Shown here: piece by piece, positions 7,657-16,425 of the stretch
Numbering within the stretch: the stretch's first letter is position 1
Layout of the letters: the number at the start of each line of letters is the position of its first letter
NCBI RefSeq assembly: GCF_900100275.1
Contig: NZ_FNET01000037.1
Location: 1-42,628, forward strand
DNA from: Lentzea albidocapillata subsp. violacea
GTDB lineage: Bacteria > Actinomycetota > Actinomycetes > Mycobacteriales > Pseudonocardiaceae
Direction of reading: 5' to 3'
Length of the DNA stretch: 42,628 nt
The notes under the pieces: generated by a model
What the model saw: the letters and a program-made list of their open reading frames with translations, nothing else
What the model was told of the DNA's origin: nothing
Databases searched by the model: none
Made by a program: the position numbers and the translations under genes

Positions 7657-9596
7657 CCACCCGAACACGTTCCCGGCGCGACCAGCGCCGCCCCAGTCAC
7701 CGGGCCGCCGCGTTTACCCCGGACGCCCTGTCCGTCGGCGCTCGGCACCTGGAGGTCGGCACCGAGTGGGTCTCCAGCTTCGCCATCACGGGGTTCCCGC
7801 GTGAGGTCCACCCCGGCTGGCTCGCACCCCTGTTGACCTATCCCGGCCGGTTGGACGTTGCGCTGCACGTCGAGCCGATCGACCCGGCCACCGCCTCCGC
7901 GCGGCTGCGCAAGCAGCTCGCCAAACTCGAGTCAGGCCGACGGCACACCGCCGAACACGGCCGCCTCTACGACCCACAGGTCGAAGCCGCCACCGAGGAC
8001 GCCTACGACCTCAGTTCTCGCGTCGCCCGCGGTGAAGGCAAGCTGTTCCGCGTCGGCCTGTATCTCACGATCCATGCCCCGTCCGAGCGGGCATTGGCCG
8101 ACGAGGTGGCCGCGCTGCGCTCCCTATCCGCGAGCCTGCTGCTCGACGCCAAACACACCACCTACCGGTCGCTGCAGGGCTGGGTGTCGACCCTGCCGAT
8201 GGGCCTGGACCTGATCGGGATGCGCCGCACCTTCGACACCTCCGCGCTCTCCGCGGCGTTCCCGTTCACCTCGCCCGACCTGCCCGCGGCCGACCCGACG
8301 TCGGTGGCCGCGCCGTCCGGCGTGCTCTACGGCTACAACGTCGGCTCGCAAGGCCTGGTGCACTGGGACCGTTTCGGCGAGGGTCTGCACAACCACAACT
8401 CCGTCATCCTTGGCCGCTCCGGTGCGGGCAAGTCCTATCTGGTCAAGCTGGAGCTGCTGCGGTCGCTGTATCGGGGTATCGAGGTCGCGGTCGTTGACCC
8501 TGAGGACGAGTACGCCCGGCTCGCGCACGCGGTCGGCGGCACGTATGTCCATCTCGGTGCCGCGGGCGTCCGGCTCAACCCGTTCGATCTGCCCATCCAC
8601 ACCCGCCCGGATGGACGCCGGACCGCGCCGCGCGACGCCCTCGTGCGCCGGTCGCTGTTCCTGCACACCGTCATCTCCGTGCTCGTTGGCAGCGAGTTGC
8701 AGGCCGCCGAGCGGGCCGCGCTGGACCGGGGCATTGCCGCGACCTACCAGTCGGCCGGGATCACCGCTGACGCCCGTACCTGGACCCGCCCCTCCCCCAC
8801 GTTGCGGACCTTGCGCGACCAGCTCGCGACTGCGGGACAGGCCGGCGACCGGGCTGCCGCCGAGCTCGCCGCGCGGCTGCATCCCTATGTGCAGGGGGCG
8901 TTCAAGCAGCTGTTCGACGGGCCGACCTCCACCACCCCGGAAGGGCATCTGGTGGTGTTCAGCCTGCGGGACCTGCCCGACGAGCTGAAAGCCATCGGCA
9001 CTCTGCTCACCCTGGACGCGGTGTGGCGGCGGGTGTCCAACCCCGCGATTCGCCGCCCACGCTTGGTGGTCGTGGACGAGGCGTGGCTGCTGATGAAAGA
9101 CCCGGCCGGAGCGGACTTCTTGTTCCGCATGGCCAAAGCCGCCCGCAAGCACTGGGCAGGCTTGACCGTCGCGACCCAGGACACCGCCGACGTGCTCGGC
9201 AACGATCTCGGCAAAGCCGTGGTCGCGAACGCGGCGACCCAGGTCCTGCTCCGGCAAGCGTCCCAGGCCATCGACGAGATCACCCAGACCTTCGACCTGT
9301 CGGCCGGGGAACGCCAGTTCCTGCTGTCGGCGGACCGCGGCCAGGGCTTGCTGTCGGCGGGAACCCAGCGGGTCGCCTTCCAGAGCATTGCCTCGCCGAC
9401 CGAGCACTACCTCGTCACAAGCAACCCGGCCGAACTCGCCGGGTACGCCGCAGACGCCGACCCCGCTGGCGAGTCCGATGACGAACAGTCCTTCGTCGAT
9501 CTCGGCTTCGCCGACCAGCAGGCGTATGCGGCCGACGACGGCGACGAGTTCGGGCCGTCCGGTGCCGAGGACGACATCGAACTCGACGCCGCCTGA
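7653..9596 (+). CDS. VirB4/TrbE-type conjugation ATPase
   Basis: 647 residues from the ATG at 7653, coupled by ATGA overlap to the PrgI-like gene. Walker A is GRSGAGKS (254-261), Walker B is RLVVVDEAWLLM (Asp475-Glu476), and a further ATPase motif reads VATQDTADVL. The N-terminal 230 residues match the VirB4 N-terminal domain, including WLAPLLTYPGRLDVALHVEP. VirB4 proteins energise assembly of the secretion channel and are the most conserved part of conjugation systems. The short acidic C-terminus after residue 600 is unremarkable. A longer upstream extension of the frame has shadow-like composition and is excluded. Confidence 0.92.
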   Translation: MTTRTRSRRDQRRPSHRAAAFTPDALSVGARHLEVGTEWVSSFAITGFPREVHPGWLAPLLTYPGRLDVALHVEPIDPATASARLRKQLAKLESGRRHTAEHGRLYDPQVEAATEDAYDLSSRVARGEGKLFRVGLYLTIHAPSERALADEVAALRSLSASLLLDAKHTTYRSLQGWVSTLPMGLDLIGMRRTFDTSALSAAFPFTSPDLPAADPTSVAAPSGVLYGYNVGSQGLVHWDRFGEGLHNHNSVILGRSGAGKSYLVKLELLRSLYRGIEVAVVDPEDEYARLAHAVGGTYVHLGAAGVRLNPFDLPIHTRPDGRRTAPRDALVRRSLFLHTVISVLVGSELQAAERAALDRGIAATYQSAGITADARTWTRPSPTLRTLRDQLATAGQAGDRAAAELAARLHPYVQGAFKQLFDGPTSTTPEGHLVVFSLRDLPDELKAIGTLLTLDAVWRRVSNPAIRRPRLVVVDEAWLLMKDPAGADFLFRMAKAARKHWAGLTVATQDTADVLGNDLGKAVVANAATQVLLRQASQAIDEITQTFDLSAGERQFLLSADRGQGLLSAGTQRVAFQSIASPTEHYLVTSNPAELAGYAADADPAGESDDEQSFVDLGFADQQAYAADDGDEFGPSGAEDDIELDAA

Positions 9597-9644
9597 CGCT
9601 GGTCGTCCTGTCTCCGAGCATTTCCTACTTTGGGAGGACCCGTG

Positions 9645-12293
9645 ATGCTTGCCTGGATACCGGCTGCCCTCAACCACCCCGAGCTGTCTATTCCGCTGGT
9701 GGCTCACGGAATCGTGCGGACCGGTCTGACCGACGGGTGGCTCGGGGACTACCTGCGCGACCCCGGCGGTGCGCTGCTCAGGTTGCTGGGTCACGTGCGG
9801 GAGTGGGCGCTCACCTGGGGACCGGTCGCCGCCCCGGTGCTCGCGGCCGGTATCGCGGGATTCGTGATCGGCCGGCGCCGGTGGGCGCGGCGCTGCCACG
9901 CCAGGCTCGTCGCCGACGCCCGCCAGGTCACCGTGCTCGCCCCACCAACGGTGGATCCCGCGGGCGGTGAGGCCTTGTGGTCCAACCTCGTCGGGCTGCT
10001 GCGCCCGGCCTGGCGCCGCTGGTTCACCGGGCAACCACACGTGGCATGCGAGTACGTGTTCTCCGAGGCCGGAGTCGCCATCCGGCTATGGGTGCCGGGG
10101 ACGATCCCGCCGGGCCTGGTCGAACGCGCGGTCGAGGCGGCCTGGCCCGGCTCGCACACCCGCGTCGGCCCCGCCGAGCCGCCCCTGCCACCACCGGAAG
10201 CCGGGCAGCGGCGGCTGGTCGTCGGCGGCGAACTGCGCCTGGCCCGGTCCGAGGCGCTGCCGATCCGCACCGACTTCGGCGCCGACCCGCTGCGCGCGTT
10301 GATCGGCGCCCCGGTCGGGCTCGGCCTCGACGAGTACGCCTGCGTACAGATCCTGGCCCGCCCGGTCACCGGCCGCCGCGTCGCCCGAGCACGCCGCTCC
10401 GCGCGCCGGGTGCACACCGGCGGCTCCACCCGCGTGGTCGGCCGCCTGCTCGACCTGCTCACTCCCGGCGCGACAACCAGGTCCGCACGGAACTCGACGC
10501 GCGCAGGGGCATTGCATACAGATCCGCAGACCTCGCTCGAGTACGCGGCACAGAACCGCGCCATCGTCGCCAAGCAACGCGGCTCCCAGTACGAGACGGT
10601 CATCCGCTACGCCGTCGCCACCCTGCTGCCGACCGACGCAGCCGACACCGAGGTCCGCACGGCGCGGGACGTCGCCCGCGGCCGGGCACACGCACTCGCC
10701 GCATCGTTCGCTTCCTACACCGAGCACAACCACTACACCCGCCACCGCGTCCGCCACCCCGGCGTCGTACTGGCCGGGCGGCGTCTCGGCAACGGCGACC
10801 TGCTGTCGGTGGGAGAGCTGGCCGTCCTGGCTCACCTGCCGACCGACGAGGCGATCCCCGGCGTCCAGCGCGCCGGAGCCCGCGCCATCGCACCGCCACC
10901 GGGCATCGCCACACCGGGACCGGGGGCCAAGCGGATCGGGGTCACCGACACCGGACACGAACGCGCTGTCGCGCTGCGCATCCCGGACGCACGGCACCAC
11001 CTGCACGTCATCGGCGCGACCGGCTCCGGCAAATCCACCCTGCTGGGCAACATGATCCTGGCCGACGCCGAAGCCGGCCGCGGGATCGTGCTCATCGATC
11101 CCAAGGGCGACCTCGTCACCGACGTGCTCTCCCGGCTGCCCAAATCGGCCGGCGAACGCGTCGTCATCTTCGACGCCGACTCGAAGTCCCGGCCGCCGTG
11201 CCTCAACCCGCTGGACGGCGGAGAAACCGACCTGACCGTCGACAACCTCGTCTCGGTGTTCCGCCGGGTGTACTCCGCCTTCTGGGGACCGCGCACCGAC
11301 GACGTGATGCGCGCCGCGTGCCTGACCCTACGAACTCAGGAAGGTGTGGCGACCCTCGCGGACCTGCCGAAGCTGCTGGCCGATCCCGCCTTCCGGTCAC
11401 GGGTCACGGCCGGGGTCACCGACCCGGTGCTGCGCGGGTTCTGGTCCTGGTACGAGGAACTCACCGACTCCAGCCGCAGCCAGGTGATCAGCCCGCTGAT
11501 GAACAAGCTGCGCGCGTTCCTGCTGCGGCCGTTCGTCCGCGACGCCATCGCGGGCGGATACTCCACAGTGGACATGACCGCCGTGCTCGACGGCGGCATC
11601 TGCCTGGTCCGCATCCCGAAAGGCTCGCTCGGCGAGGAGACCACCCGGCTGGTCGGGTCGCTGGTGGTCGCGCGCACCTGGCAGGCCACCACCGCCCGCG
11701 CCCGCACTCCGCAACGCCAGCGCAAGGACGCGTCACTGGTGATCGATGAGTGTCATAACTTCCTGAACTTGCCGTACCCGATCGAGGACATGCTCGCCGA
11801 GGCGCGGGGCTTCCGGGTCGCGATGACCCTGGCGCATCAGCATCTTGGCCAGCTTCCCCGGGAGTTGCGGGAAGGCATGTCCACCAACGCCCGCAGCAAG
11901 ATCTTCTTCAACGCGAGCCCGGAGGACGCCCGCGAGCTGTCCCGGCACACCGCGCCCCGGCTGTCCGATCACGACCTGGCCCACCTCGGTGTCTACCACG
12001 CCGCCGTCCGCCTTGTGCTGAACGGGGAGGAGTCGCAGCCGTTCACCATGCTCACCCAGCCGCTCCCGCGCGCAATCCCAGGCCGCGCACGGGAAATCCG
12101 CGGCATCGCCCGACGCGCCTTGCGCAGCTGTGCTCCGGGTGGCGTCACGCCCGTGTCTGGTCCGCAGGCCCCAACTCGCTCTCCGCGGCGTCCTGCCACA
12201 GCCTCAGAGCAGACACGGCCGGCCAACGGCGATCGCCGAGGCCAGCCCGGCGTTCGGGCGCGCAACTCCGACCCGCGCCGCCAGCAACCCTGA
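9645..12293 (+). CDS. VirD4/TraG-type coupling ATPase
   Basis: 882 residues from an ATG at 9645 that has GGAGG seven bases upstream; a GTG three bases earlier is possible. One hydrophobic segment (about residues 58-75) anchors the N-terminus. A region of unknown fold follows, and the ATPase core has Walker A GATGSGKST (457-465) and Walker B LVIDECHNF (Asp701-Glu702). The phrase IVLIDPKGDLVTDVL is typical of the coupling-protein/HerA-type family. Its role is to bring processed plasmid or element DNA to the channel. The C-terminal 60 residues are basic and Pro-rich. It is the last gene of the first half of the transfer operon; the next plus-strand gene is over 4 kb away because a minus-strand module intervenes. 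Confidence 0.9.
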   Translation: MLAWIPAALNHPELSIPLVAHGIVRTGLTDGWLGDYLRDPGGALLRLLGHVREWALTWGPVAAPVLAAGIAGFVIGRRRWARRCHARLVADARQVTVLAPPTVDPAGGEALWSNLVGLLRPAWRRWFTGQPHVACEYVFSEAGVAIRLWVPGTIPPGLVERAVEAAWPGSHTRVGPAEPPLPPPEAGQRRLVVGGELRLARSEALPIRTDFGADPLRALIGAPVGLGLDEYACVQILARPVTGRRVARARRSARRVHTGGSTRVVGRLLDLLTPGATTRSARNSTRAGALHTDPQTSLEYAAQNRAIVAKQRGSQYETVIRYAVATLLPTDAADTEVRTARDVARGRAHALAASFASYTEHNHYTRHRVRHPGVVLAGRRLGNGDLLSVGELAVLAHLPTDEAIPGVQRAGARAIAPPPGIATPGPGAKRIGVTDTGHERAVALRIPDARHHLHVIGATGSGKSTLLGNMILADAEAGRGIVLIDPKGDLVTDVLSRLPKSAGERVVIFDADSKSRPPCLNPLDGGETDLTVDNLVSVFRRVYSAFWGPRTDDVMRAACLTLRTQEGVATLADLPKLLADPAFRSRVTAGVTDPVLRGFWSWYEELTDSSRSQVISPLMNKLRAFLLRPFVRDAIAGGYSTVDMTAVLDGGICLVRIPKGSLGEETTRLVGSLVVARTWQATTARARTPQRQRKDASLVIDECHNFLNLPYPIEDMLAEARGFRVAMTLAHQHLGQLPRELREGMSTNARSKIFFNASPEDARELSRHTAPRLSDHDLAHLGVYHAAVRLVLNGEESQPFTMLTQPLPRAIPGRAREIRGIARRALRSCAPGGVTPVSGPQAPTRSPRRPATASEQTRPANGDRRGQPGVRARNSDPRRQQP

Positions 12294-12409
12294 CCCACCC
12301 AGCACACACCACGCAGCGGACGAAAGTCCTTTCCGCGCAACAAACTGGTGAGAGGTAGGTATTGAAGGTGTGCGCTATTCGGGCACTCCCAAGATCGTCG
12401 AGCTGGTGT

Positions 12410-14782
12410 TCATCTCTTGCTGGTGGTGTTCGGCTCGGTAGCCGCGTCGGCGGCGAGGTAGTCGGTCCAGCTGGCTTGGGCGAACTTGGCCCAGGAGTGT
12501 GCCGTTCCGGGATGGATGCCGAACAGGTCGGCTATTACGATCGGCGGCAGCTCGCCGACAGCCTCAATCATCGCCGTGTTGCGGGCGGCAAGCGTAGGCA
12601 ATCCATGCTGCCGCAAGAGTTTCTGCGTTGCTCGGGCGCCTCGCGCCTTGCCTGGCCGACTCGCGGGCAGCAGGTATCGGGGTGGGTCACCGGCCGGCGG
12701 GCGCACCATCGACCGGTAGCGCGGGTGGGCGAGGTGTTCCTCGATCAGTGCTGCCAGTTTGGGTGGCAGCAGCACCGGATGTTTGCCGATGGTGAGGAAC
12801 GCGTCGCCGTCGGCGCGGTGGAACCGATCGGCGGTCAGTTCGACGATGCGGCTGATGGGCAAGCCGAAGAGCCTGACCAGGCTGCCGATGATCCGCACCT
12901 CGCGCGGGAGGGTGCCGTCGTTGAGGCAGCGGCGCAGCTGTCGTCGGTACTGGTCCTCAGTTTGAAAGAGGACCGGCATGCTCTTCTTGCTAGACAAGAA
13001 CTCCAGCGTGGTCGTGAGTCTGCGCTGGCGCGCCCAGCGCAGGAACGAGGCAAGACCCCTGCGTCGGGTCGGGTTGGTGTCCAGCCAGTGGTCGAGCTGA
13101 TCTTGGGTGAGTGCGTCGAGGGTGGTTGCGCTGGCGTCGAGCCAGTCCAGAAACCCGATGGCGGTGCGGATGTCGGTGCGGTCGGTGGCTGCGGCTCCCT
13201 CGGTGTATCGGTTGCGGGCGGCGCGCCGGCGGGCATCGCGGATCACCTGCCACTCCGCGAATGGGCGGATGATTCGCTGCTGGCGTTTGGGCAGGCGGTC
13301 GATCGTGCGGTCTGCCCAGGCTTCCAGCCGGTTGAGGTGTTCAGCCCGTGGCGGCAGAGCGCCGGTGGCGATGAGTGCGTCGCGGACGTAGCGGGTGCTG
13401 CGAGTGGGTGCCAGGCCGTCCAGCAGGGCGTGGGTGATCTGGGCGGGCTGGGCGGCAAGGTCGGCCAGCAACGTGGTGGCAGGGTGGTAATAGAGCCAGT
13501 TCAGTACCGAGTATTCGTTCGGTGCGGCGGTCAGTGCGTGCGCCAGCGGCTGAAGTTGGTGTGCCACAACGCTGGAGTGGTCGCTGAGCAGGTCGTGCAC
13601 GCGGTGAGTTACCACGCAGCGGGCGCAGCAGCCGTCGGCGTGCAGCCGCCCCGGACGGCCGCAGGTGCGGCAGGTGAAGTCCACTGTGGATCCCGAGCAC
13701 GGTCCGCAGATGTCCTCGCCGGTTTCGGCGCGGCCGACCAGGACTCGCACGATCGCGCATTGCGGGCACTGGGCTGGGTTGCGCAGGTGGTGGAAGTAGC
13801 AGCGGAAGCAGACCGAGCCACGGGGCCAGTCTCCATACAACTGGGCGGTCTGGCCGCAGTCGTCACAGTGCCCGGATCGACGGGGCCGGCAAGCGGAGCA
13901 GTGAAATGCGCCGCCGCGGCCGCCGAGCCCGCTGCCCGGCCGGACCCGTCCGCAGACCACGCACTGACCGGTCTGCCGGTAGCACTGGGCACACCGGTCC
14001 GGCTGGTCGCCGACCGCGCGGATGCGGATCGGGCGGATGTGGCCGCAGACCCCGCAACGCCGCGGCGGACGCTGGTAGCAGTTGTAGCAAACCGGACCGT
14101 CCTCCGTGATCGCCGCCGCCGGGCGGTGATCACGGCACCGAATGCATTGGTGAGTAGGTTTGGGAGCGCAGGACTCGCACCAGGCGGCACCGTCGGCTCG
14201 TCGTTTGGTCGGCCGGCGACGACGCCCGCATTCGACACATTCCTCGAACAGGTCCTCGTCGGCCGCATAGCACCGCCGGCAGATCGGTCCTTCCGGTCGG
14301 CGGGTGACGACGACCGCTTCCTGCCCGCACCGAGCGCAGGGCCGCACTGTTGTCTTGTGCTTGCACCAGTTGCAGCACCGGCCGTCCGGGGTGCGGCACT
14401 CCAGCAGGCGATCGGAACGGCCGCAGATCGAGCACGCGGGTGCGGTAACCGGGTGGCCTGCGGCGGCCAGCAGGTACAGGAGTCGCGCCAGCACCAACGG
14501 ACAATCCGGCGGCGGCACGCGCAGCGCCTCGGGATGCTGATCAAGGTAGCGATGCAATGCCAGAGCACCCCAGGCAGTCCACGCCTGCGCCTGTTCCAGA
14601 AATGCCTGAGCCGCTTGTGCGGTCACGACAGGCTCGGTGATGGCCTGCACGGACTCGAGCAGCCGGGCTCGGGCACCCTCGCGGGCGGCAATTCGAGCCA
14701 GCCGCTGCTGGTCACCATCACGGTTACGCACCCGACGACGCCGTACCGCTGGCGCAGGCGACGAAGTGTCCACAGTGGTCAC
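12410..14782 (-). CDS. Nine-zinc-ribbon protein fused to a degenerate tyrosine-recombinase domain
   Basis: 790 residues from a GTG that overlaps the XRE stop. Residues 117-389 contain eighteen CxxC motifs in nine pairs, each pair forming a four-cysteine zinc ribbon; the first knuckle is usually CxxCG and the second often CxxCY. After a helical linker, residues about 500-590 resemble the SAM-like core-binding domain of tyrosine recombinases. Residues about 620-780 follow the catalytic fold: RLFGLPISRIVELTADRF stands where recombinases have GLRxSELxxLxxxD, and AARNTAMIEAVGELPPIVIADLFG where they have LRHTFATxLL. The first catalytic Arg is replaced by Pro and the Tyr position reads Trp (TAHSWAKF), so it is probably inactive. 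I infer a DNA-binding partner of the active recombinase two genes upstream. Third and last gene of this operon. Confidence 0.75.
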   Translation of the reverse strand: MTTVDTSSPAPAVRRRRVRNRDGDQQRLARIAAREGARARLLESVQAITEPVVTAQAAQAFLEQAQAWTAWGALALHRYLDQHPEALRVPPPDCPLVLARLLYLLAAAGHPVTAPACSICGRSDRLLECRTPDGRCCNWCKHKTTVRPCARCGQEAVVVTRRPEGPICRRCYAADEDLFEECVECGRRRRPTKRRADGAAWCESCAPKPTHQCIRCRDHRPAAAITEDGPVCYNCYQRPPRRCGVCGHIRPIRIRAVGDQPDRCAQCYRQTGQCVVCGRVRPGSGLGGRGGAFHCSACRPRRSGHCDDCGQTAQLYGDWPRGSVCFRCYFHHLRNPAQCPQCAIVRVLVGRAETGEDICGPCSGSTVDFTCRTCGRPGRLHADGCCARCVVTHRVHDLLSDHSSVVAHQLQPLAHALTAAPNEYSVLNWLYYHPATTLLADLAAQPAQITHALLDGLAPTRSTRYVRDALIATGALPPRAEHLNRLEAWADRTIDRLPKRQQRIIRPFAEWQVIRDARRRAARNRYTEGAAATDRTDIRTAIGFLDWLDASATTLDALTQDQLDHWLDTNPTRRRGLASFLRWARQRRLTTTLEFLSSKKSMPVLFQTEDQYRRQLRRCLNDGTLPREVRIIGSLVRLFGLPISRIVELTADRFHRADGDAFLTIGKHPVLLPPKLAALIEEHLAHPRYRSMVRPPAGDPPRYLLPASRPGKARGARATQKLLRQHGLPTLAARNTAMIEAVGELPPIVIADLFGIHPGTAHSWAKFAQASWTDYLAADAATEPNTTSKR

Positions 14783-15129
14783 TTCTTTTCAGGGCGACGC
14801 TGGTCGGGCCGACGCAGGATCGAACGACGAGGCGTCGGCGCCGGATCGGCGGTCGATCCAGCAACACCGTCGGCTGCCTTGCGGAGCTGCTGGTTGACCA
14901 CCTCCGGCTTGATCAGGTCGTTCGGTGCGCAGCCCAGGATGTCGCACAACGCCACCAGGGTGTCCATGCTCAACCGCTGCGGCGGCTGGGTCACCAACCG
15001 AAACACCTGCTCGCGAGACAGCACAACACCCCGCTCGGCAAGCAACGGCACCAGATCCGAGGTCTGGAACATGTCGCGGTCGGCCATCAAGTGCCGCAAC
15101 CGCCACTGGTATCCCATCTTCTTGATCAC
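14779..15129 (-). CDS. XRE-family HTH regulator of the recombinase trio
   Basis: 116 residues from a GTG at 15129 that has GGGAG seven bases upstream; the in-frame ATG five codons later is an alternative. The core (about residues 10-75) is a Cro/C1-type HTH: LRHLMADRDMFQTSDLVPLL, then SREQVFRLV, then RLSMDTLVALCDILGCAPNDLI. That last phrase is typical of XRE proteins. The C-terminal 40 residues are basic and Pro/Arg-rich. It lies four bases after the recombinase stop and overlaps the zinc-ribbon gene by GTGA. A role in controlling the trio, or as an accessory DNA-bending factor in recombination, is an inference. Confidence 0.8.
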   Translation of the reverse strand: MIKKMGYQWRLRHLMADRDMFQTSDLVPLLAERGVVLSREQVFRLVTQPPQRLSMDTLVALCDILGCAPNDLIKPEVVNQQLRKAADGVAGSTADPAPTPRRSILRRPDQRRPEKK

Positions 15130-15133
15130 GCCG

Positions 15134-16243
15134 TCACTCCCAATCCTCGCCGAGCCGGCCCTTCAACGCCGCCTCCAGCAGCTTGTTCCGGTACTCATTG
15201 GACACACCCATGTAGATCGCCGTAGTCGACCCGAAAGCGTGGCCGACTTGCTCCTGCACGAACCGAGCCGGATAGCCGAACTCCGTCAGGTGCGTGATGT
15301 AGGAATGCCGCAGGCAGTGCAAGTCCAGACTCGGATCGAGCCCGGCATCATCGCGAGCCGCGACGAACGCCTCGTTGATCGACCGCGGCGACAGCCGGCC
15401 GACCCGCTCGGTCACCCACAACGCCGGATGGCTGCCCGGCGCGAACCGCGGGCGCATCTGGCTCACCCAGTCGGCCAGCGTGTCGACCACCCAGTCCATC
15501 TCCGGCACCAGCAGCACTGTCCGCCGCTTCGGCGGGGAACCTTTGGGTGCCTTGCCGTACCGGACCATGACGGTGCCGAAGTCGCCGAACTGCGGAGCCT
15601 TGCGGTTGCGCCGCAAGTCGGCCAGGTCGACGCGGGATGTTTCCCGGCGGCGCAAACCGAACGCGTAGACGGTCTTGAGCACGGCAGCGTCTCGCGCCGC
15701 GCACAACGCGCCCTTGCGGCCCCGGCCGCTGATGGTGCCGGGCCGGGCGTCCGCGGCGTCGAACAACGCCTGCACCTCGTCGTAGGTCAACGGCCGCCGA
15801 CGCGGATCTCCCTCGTAGTTCAGCTTGTGCAGGACGGAGTTGCCCTCATGGAACACCTGCTGAGGCGTGTCACCGAACCGCTCCTCGCACACCTGCACCC
15901 AGCCGTAGCGGGAATCCAGCAAGTACTCGAGGAACAGGCTGATCGCCACTTCGTACGTCCGCGCGGTGGACGCCACGATGGGCGACTCCCCGCCCCGCAT
16001 GTCGTCGATGAACGCCTCACCATCCGCCGGCGTCCACTGCCAGGGATACAAGCCGGTGAAGTCCCACAGCCGGCGAATCAACCGGAGCCTCGGCGCGATC
16101 GTCAGCGAGGTCTTCAGGAAACGCGCCGACTGCTGCCGCCGCCAGCCCTCCAACATCGCCTCGAAAACAGCCGGAGCCGGGTCGAGGTGGATGACGTTGT
16201 CTGCCAACACAAGTCGCGCTGAACCAGGTGCCTCCGAACCCAT
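15134..16243 (-). CDS. Tyrosine recombinase/integrase
   Basis: 369 residues with a full catalytic set: Arg in FGLRRRETSR (198-199), Lys in YGKAPKG (231), H-x-x-R in LHCLRHSY (His309, Arg312), His335 in QVGHAF and the nucleophile Tyr344 in TTAIYMGV. A SAM-like core-binding domain occupies about residues 25-130. Such enzymes cut and rejoin DNA through a 3'-phosphotyrosine link. It heads a three-gene minus-strand operon with the XRE and zinc-ribbon proteins, and lies opposite to the transfer genes on both sides. The Shine-Dalgarno before the ATG at 16243 is weak. Whether it moves only the trio or serves the whole element cannot be told from the window. Confidence 0.92.
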   Translation of the reverse strand: MGSEAPGSARLVLADNVIHLDPAPAVFEAMLEGWRRQQSARFLKTSLTIAPRLRLIRRLWDFTGLYPWQWTPADGEAFIDDMRGGESPIVASTARTYEVAISLFLEYLLDSRYGWVQVCEERFGDTPQQVFHEGNSVLHKLNYEGDPRRRPLTYDEVQALFDAADARPGTISGRGRKGALCAARDAAVLKTVYAFGLRRRETSRVDLADLRRNRKAPQFGDFGTVMVRYGKAPKGSPPKRRTVLLVPEMDWVVDTLADWVSQMRPRFAPGSHPALWVTERVGRLSPRSINEAFVAARDDAGLDPSLDLHCLRHSYITHLTEFGYPARFVQEQVGHAFGSTTAIYMGVSNEYRNKLLEAALKGRLGEDWE

Positions 16244-16378
16244 CGCCCTGTTGTATCAAACACAACATTGATGCGCTCGCGCTAAGACCGCATGTCCACA
16301 GTGGATTCACCCATCTCGGCTACAACTCGCACATCTGCCTGACCAGCAAGGACGACGATCTCAGCAATTTGCCCAATG

Positions 16379-16393
16379 TTGCATCAGATGCAA
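16379..16393. promoter_or_regulatory. Perfect 15-bp palindrome, putative operator
   Basis: TTGCATCAGATGCAA has perfect seven-base arms around a central A and lies 33 bases before the replication-relaxation ATG, in the divergent region shared with the recombinase trio. A second dyad, GTTGT-n7-ACAAC, lies at about 16250-16266, next to the recombinase start. These are good candidates for sites of the XRE protein or another regulator. Confidence 0.5.
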
Positions 16394-16425
16394 TTCCGCC
16401 TATTTACTTCCCGGAGGTTTGTGAC

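Noticed and set aside
8124..10040. A 638-codon frame on the minus strand
   Set aside because: It is antisense to the VirB4 and coupling ATPase genes and reads as Gly/Arg/Gln-rich filler without motifs.
9977..11749. A 590-codon plus-strand frame
   Set aside because: It overlaps the coupling ATPase in another frame and is an Arg/Pro/His-rich shadow.
12294..12409. Terminal inverted repeats of the recombinase trio
   Set aside because: Comparison of this stretch with 16244-16425 gave only short, weak similarities that chance can explain.
12362..16222. A 1286-codon open frame on the plus strand
   Set aside because: It lies antisense to the whole recombinase trio. Its translation has no domain, while the minus-strand genes show complete motifs and overlapping stops and starts. 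It is open because of high GC.
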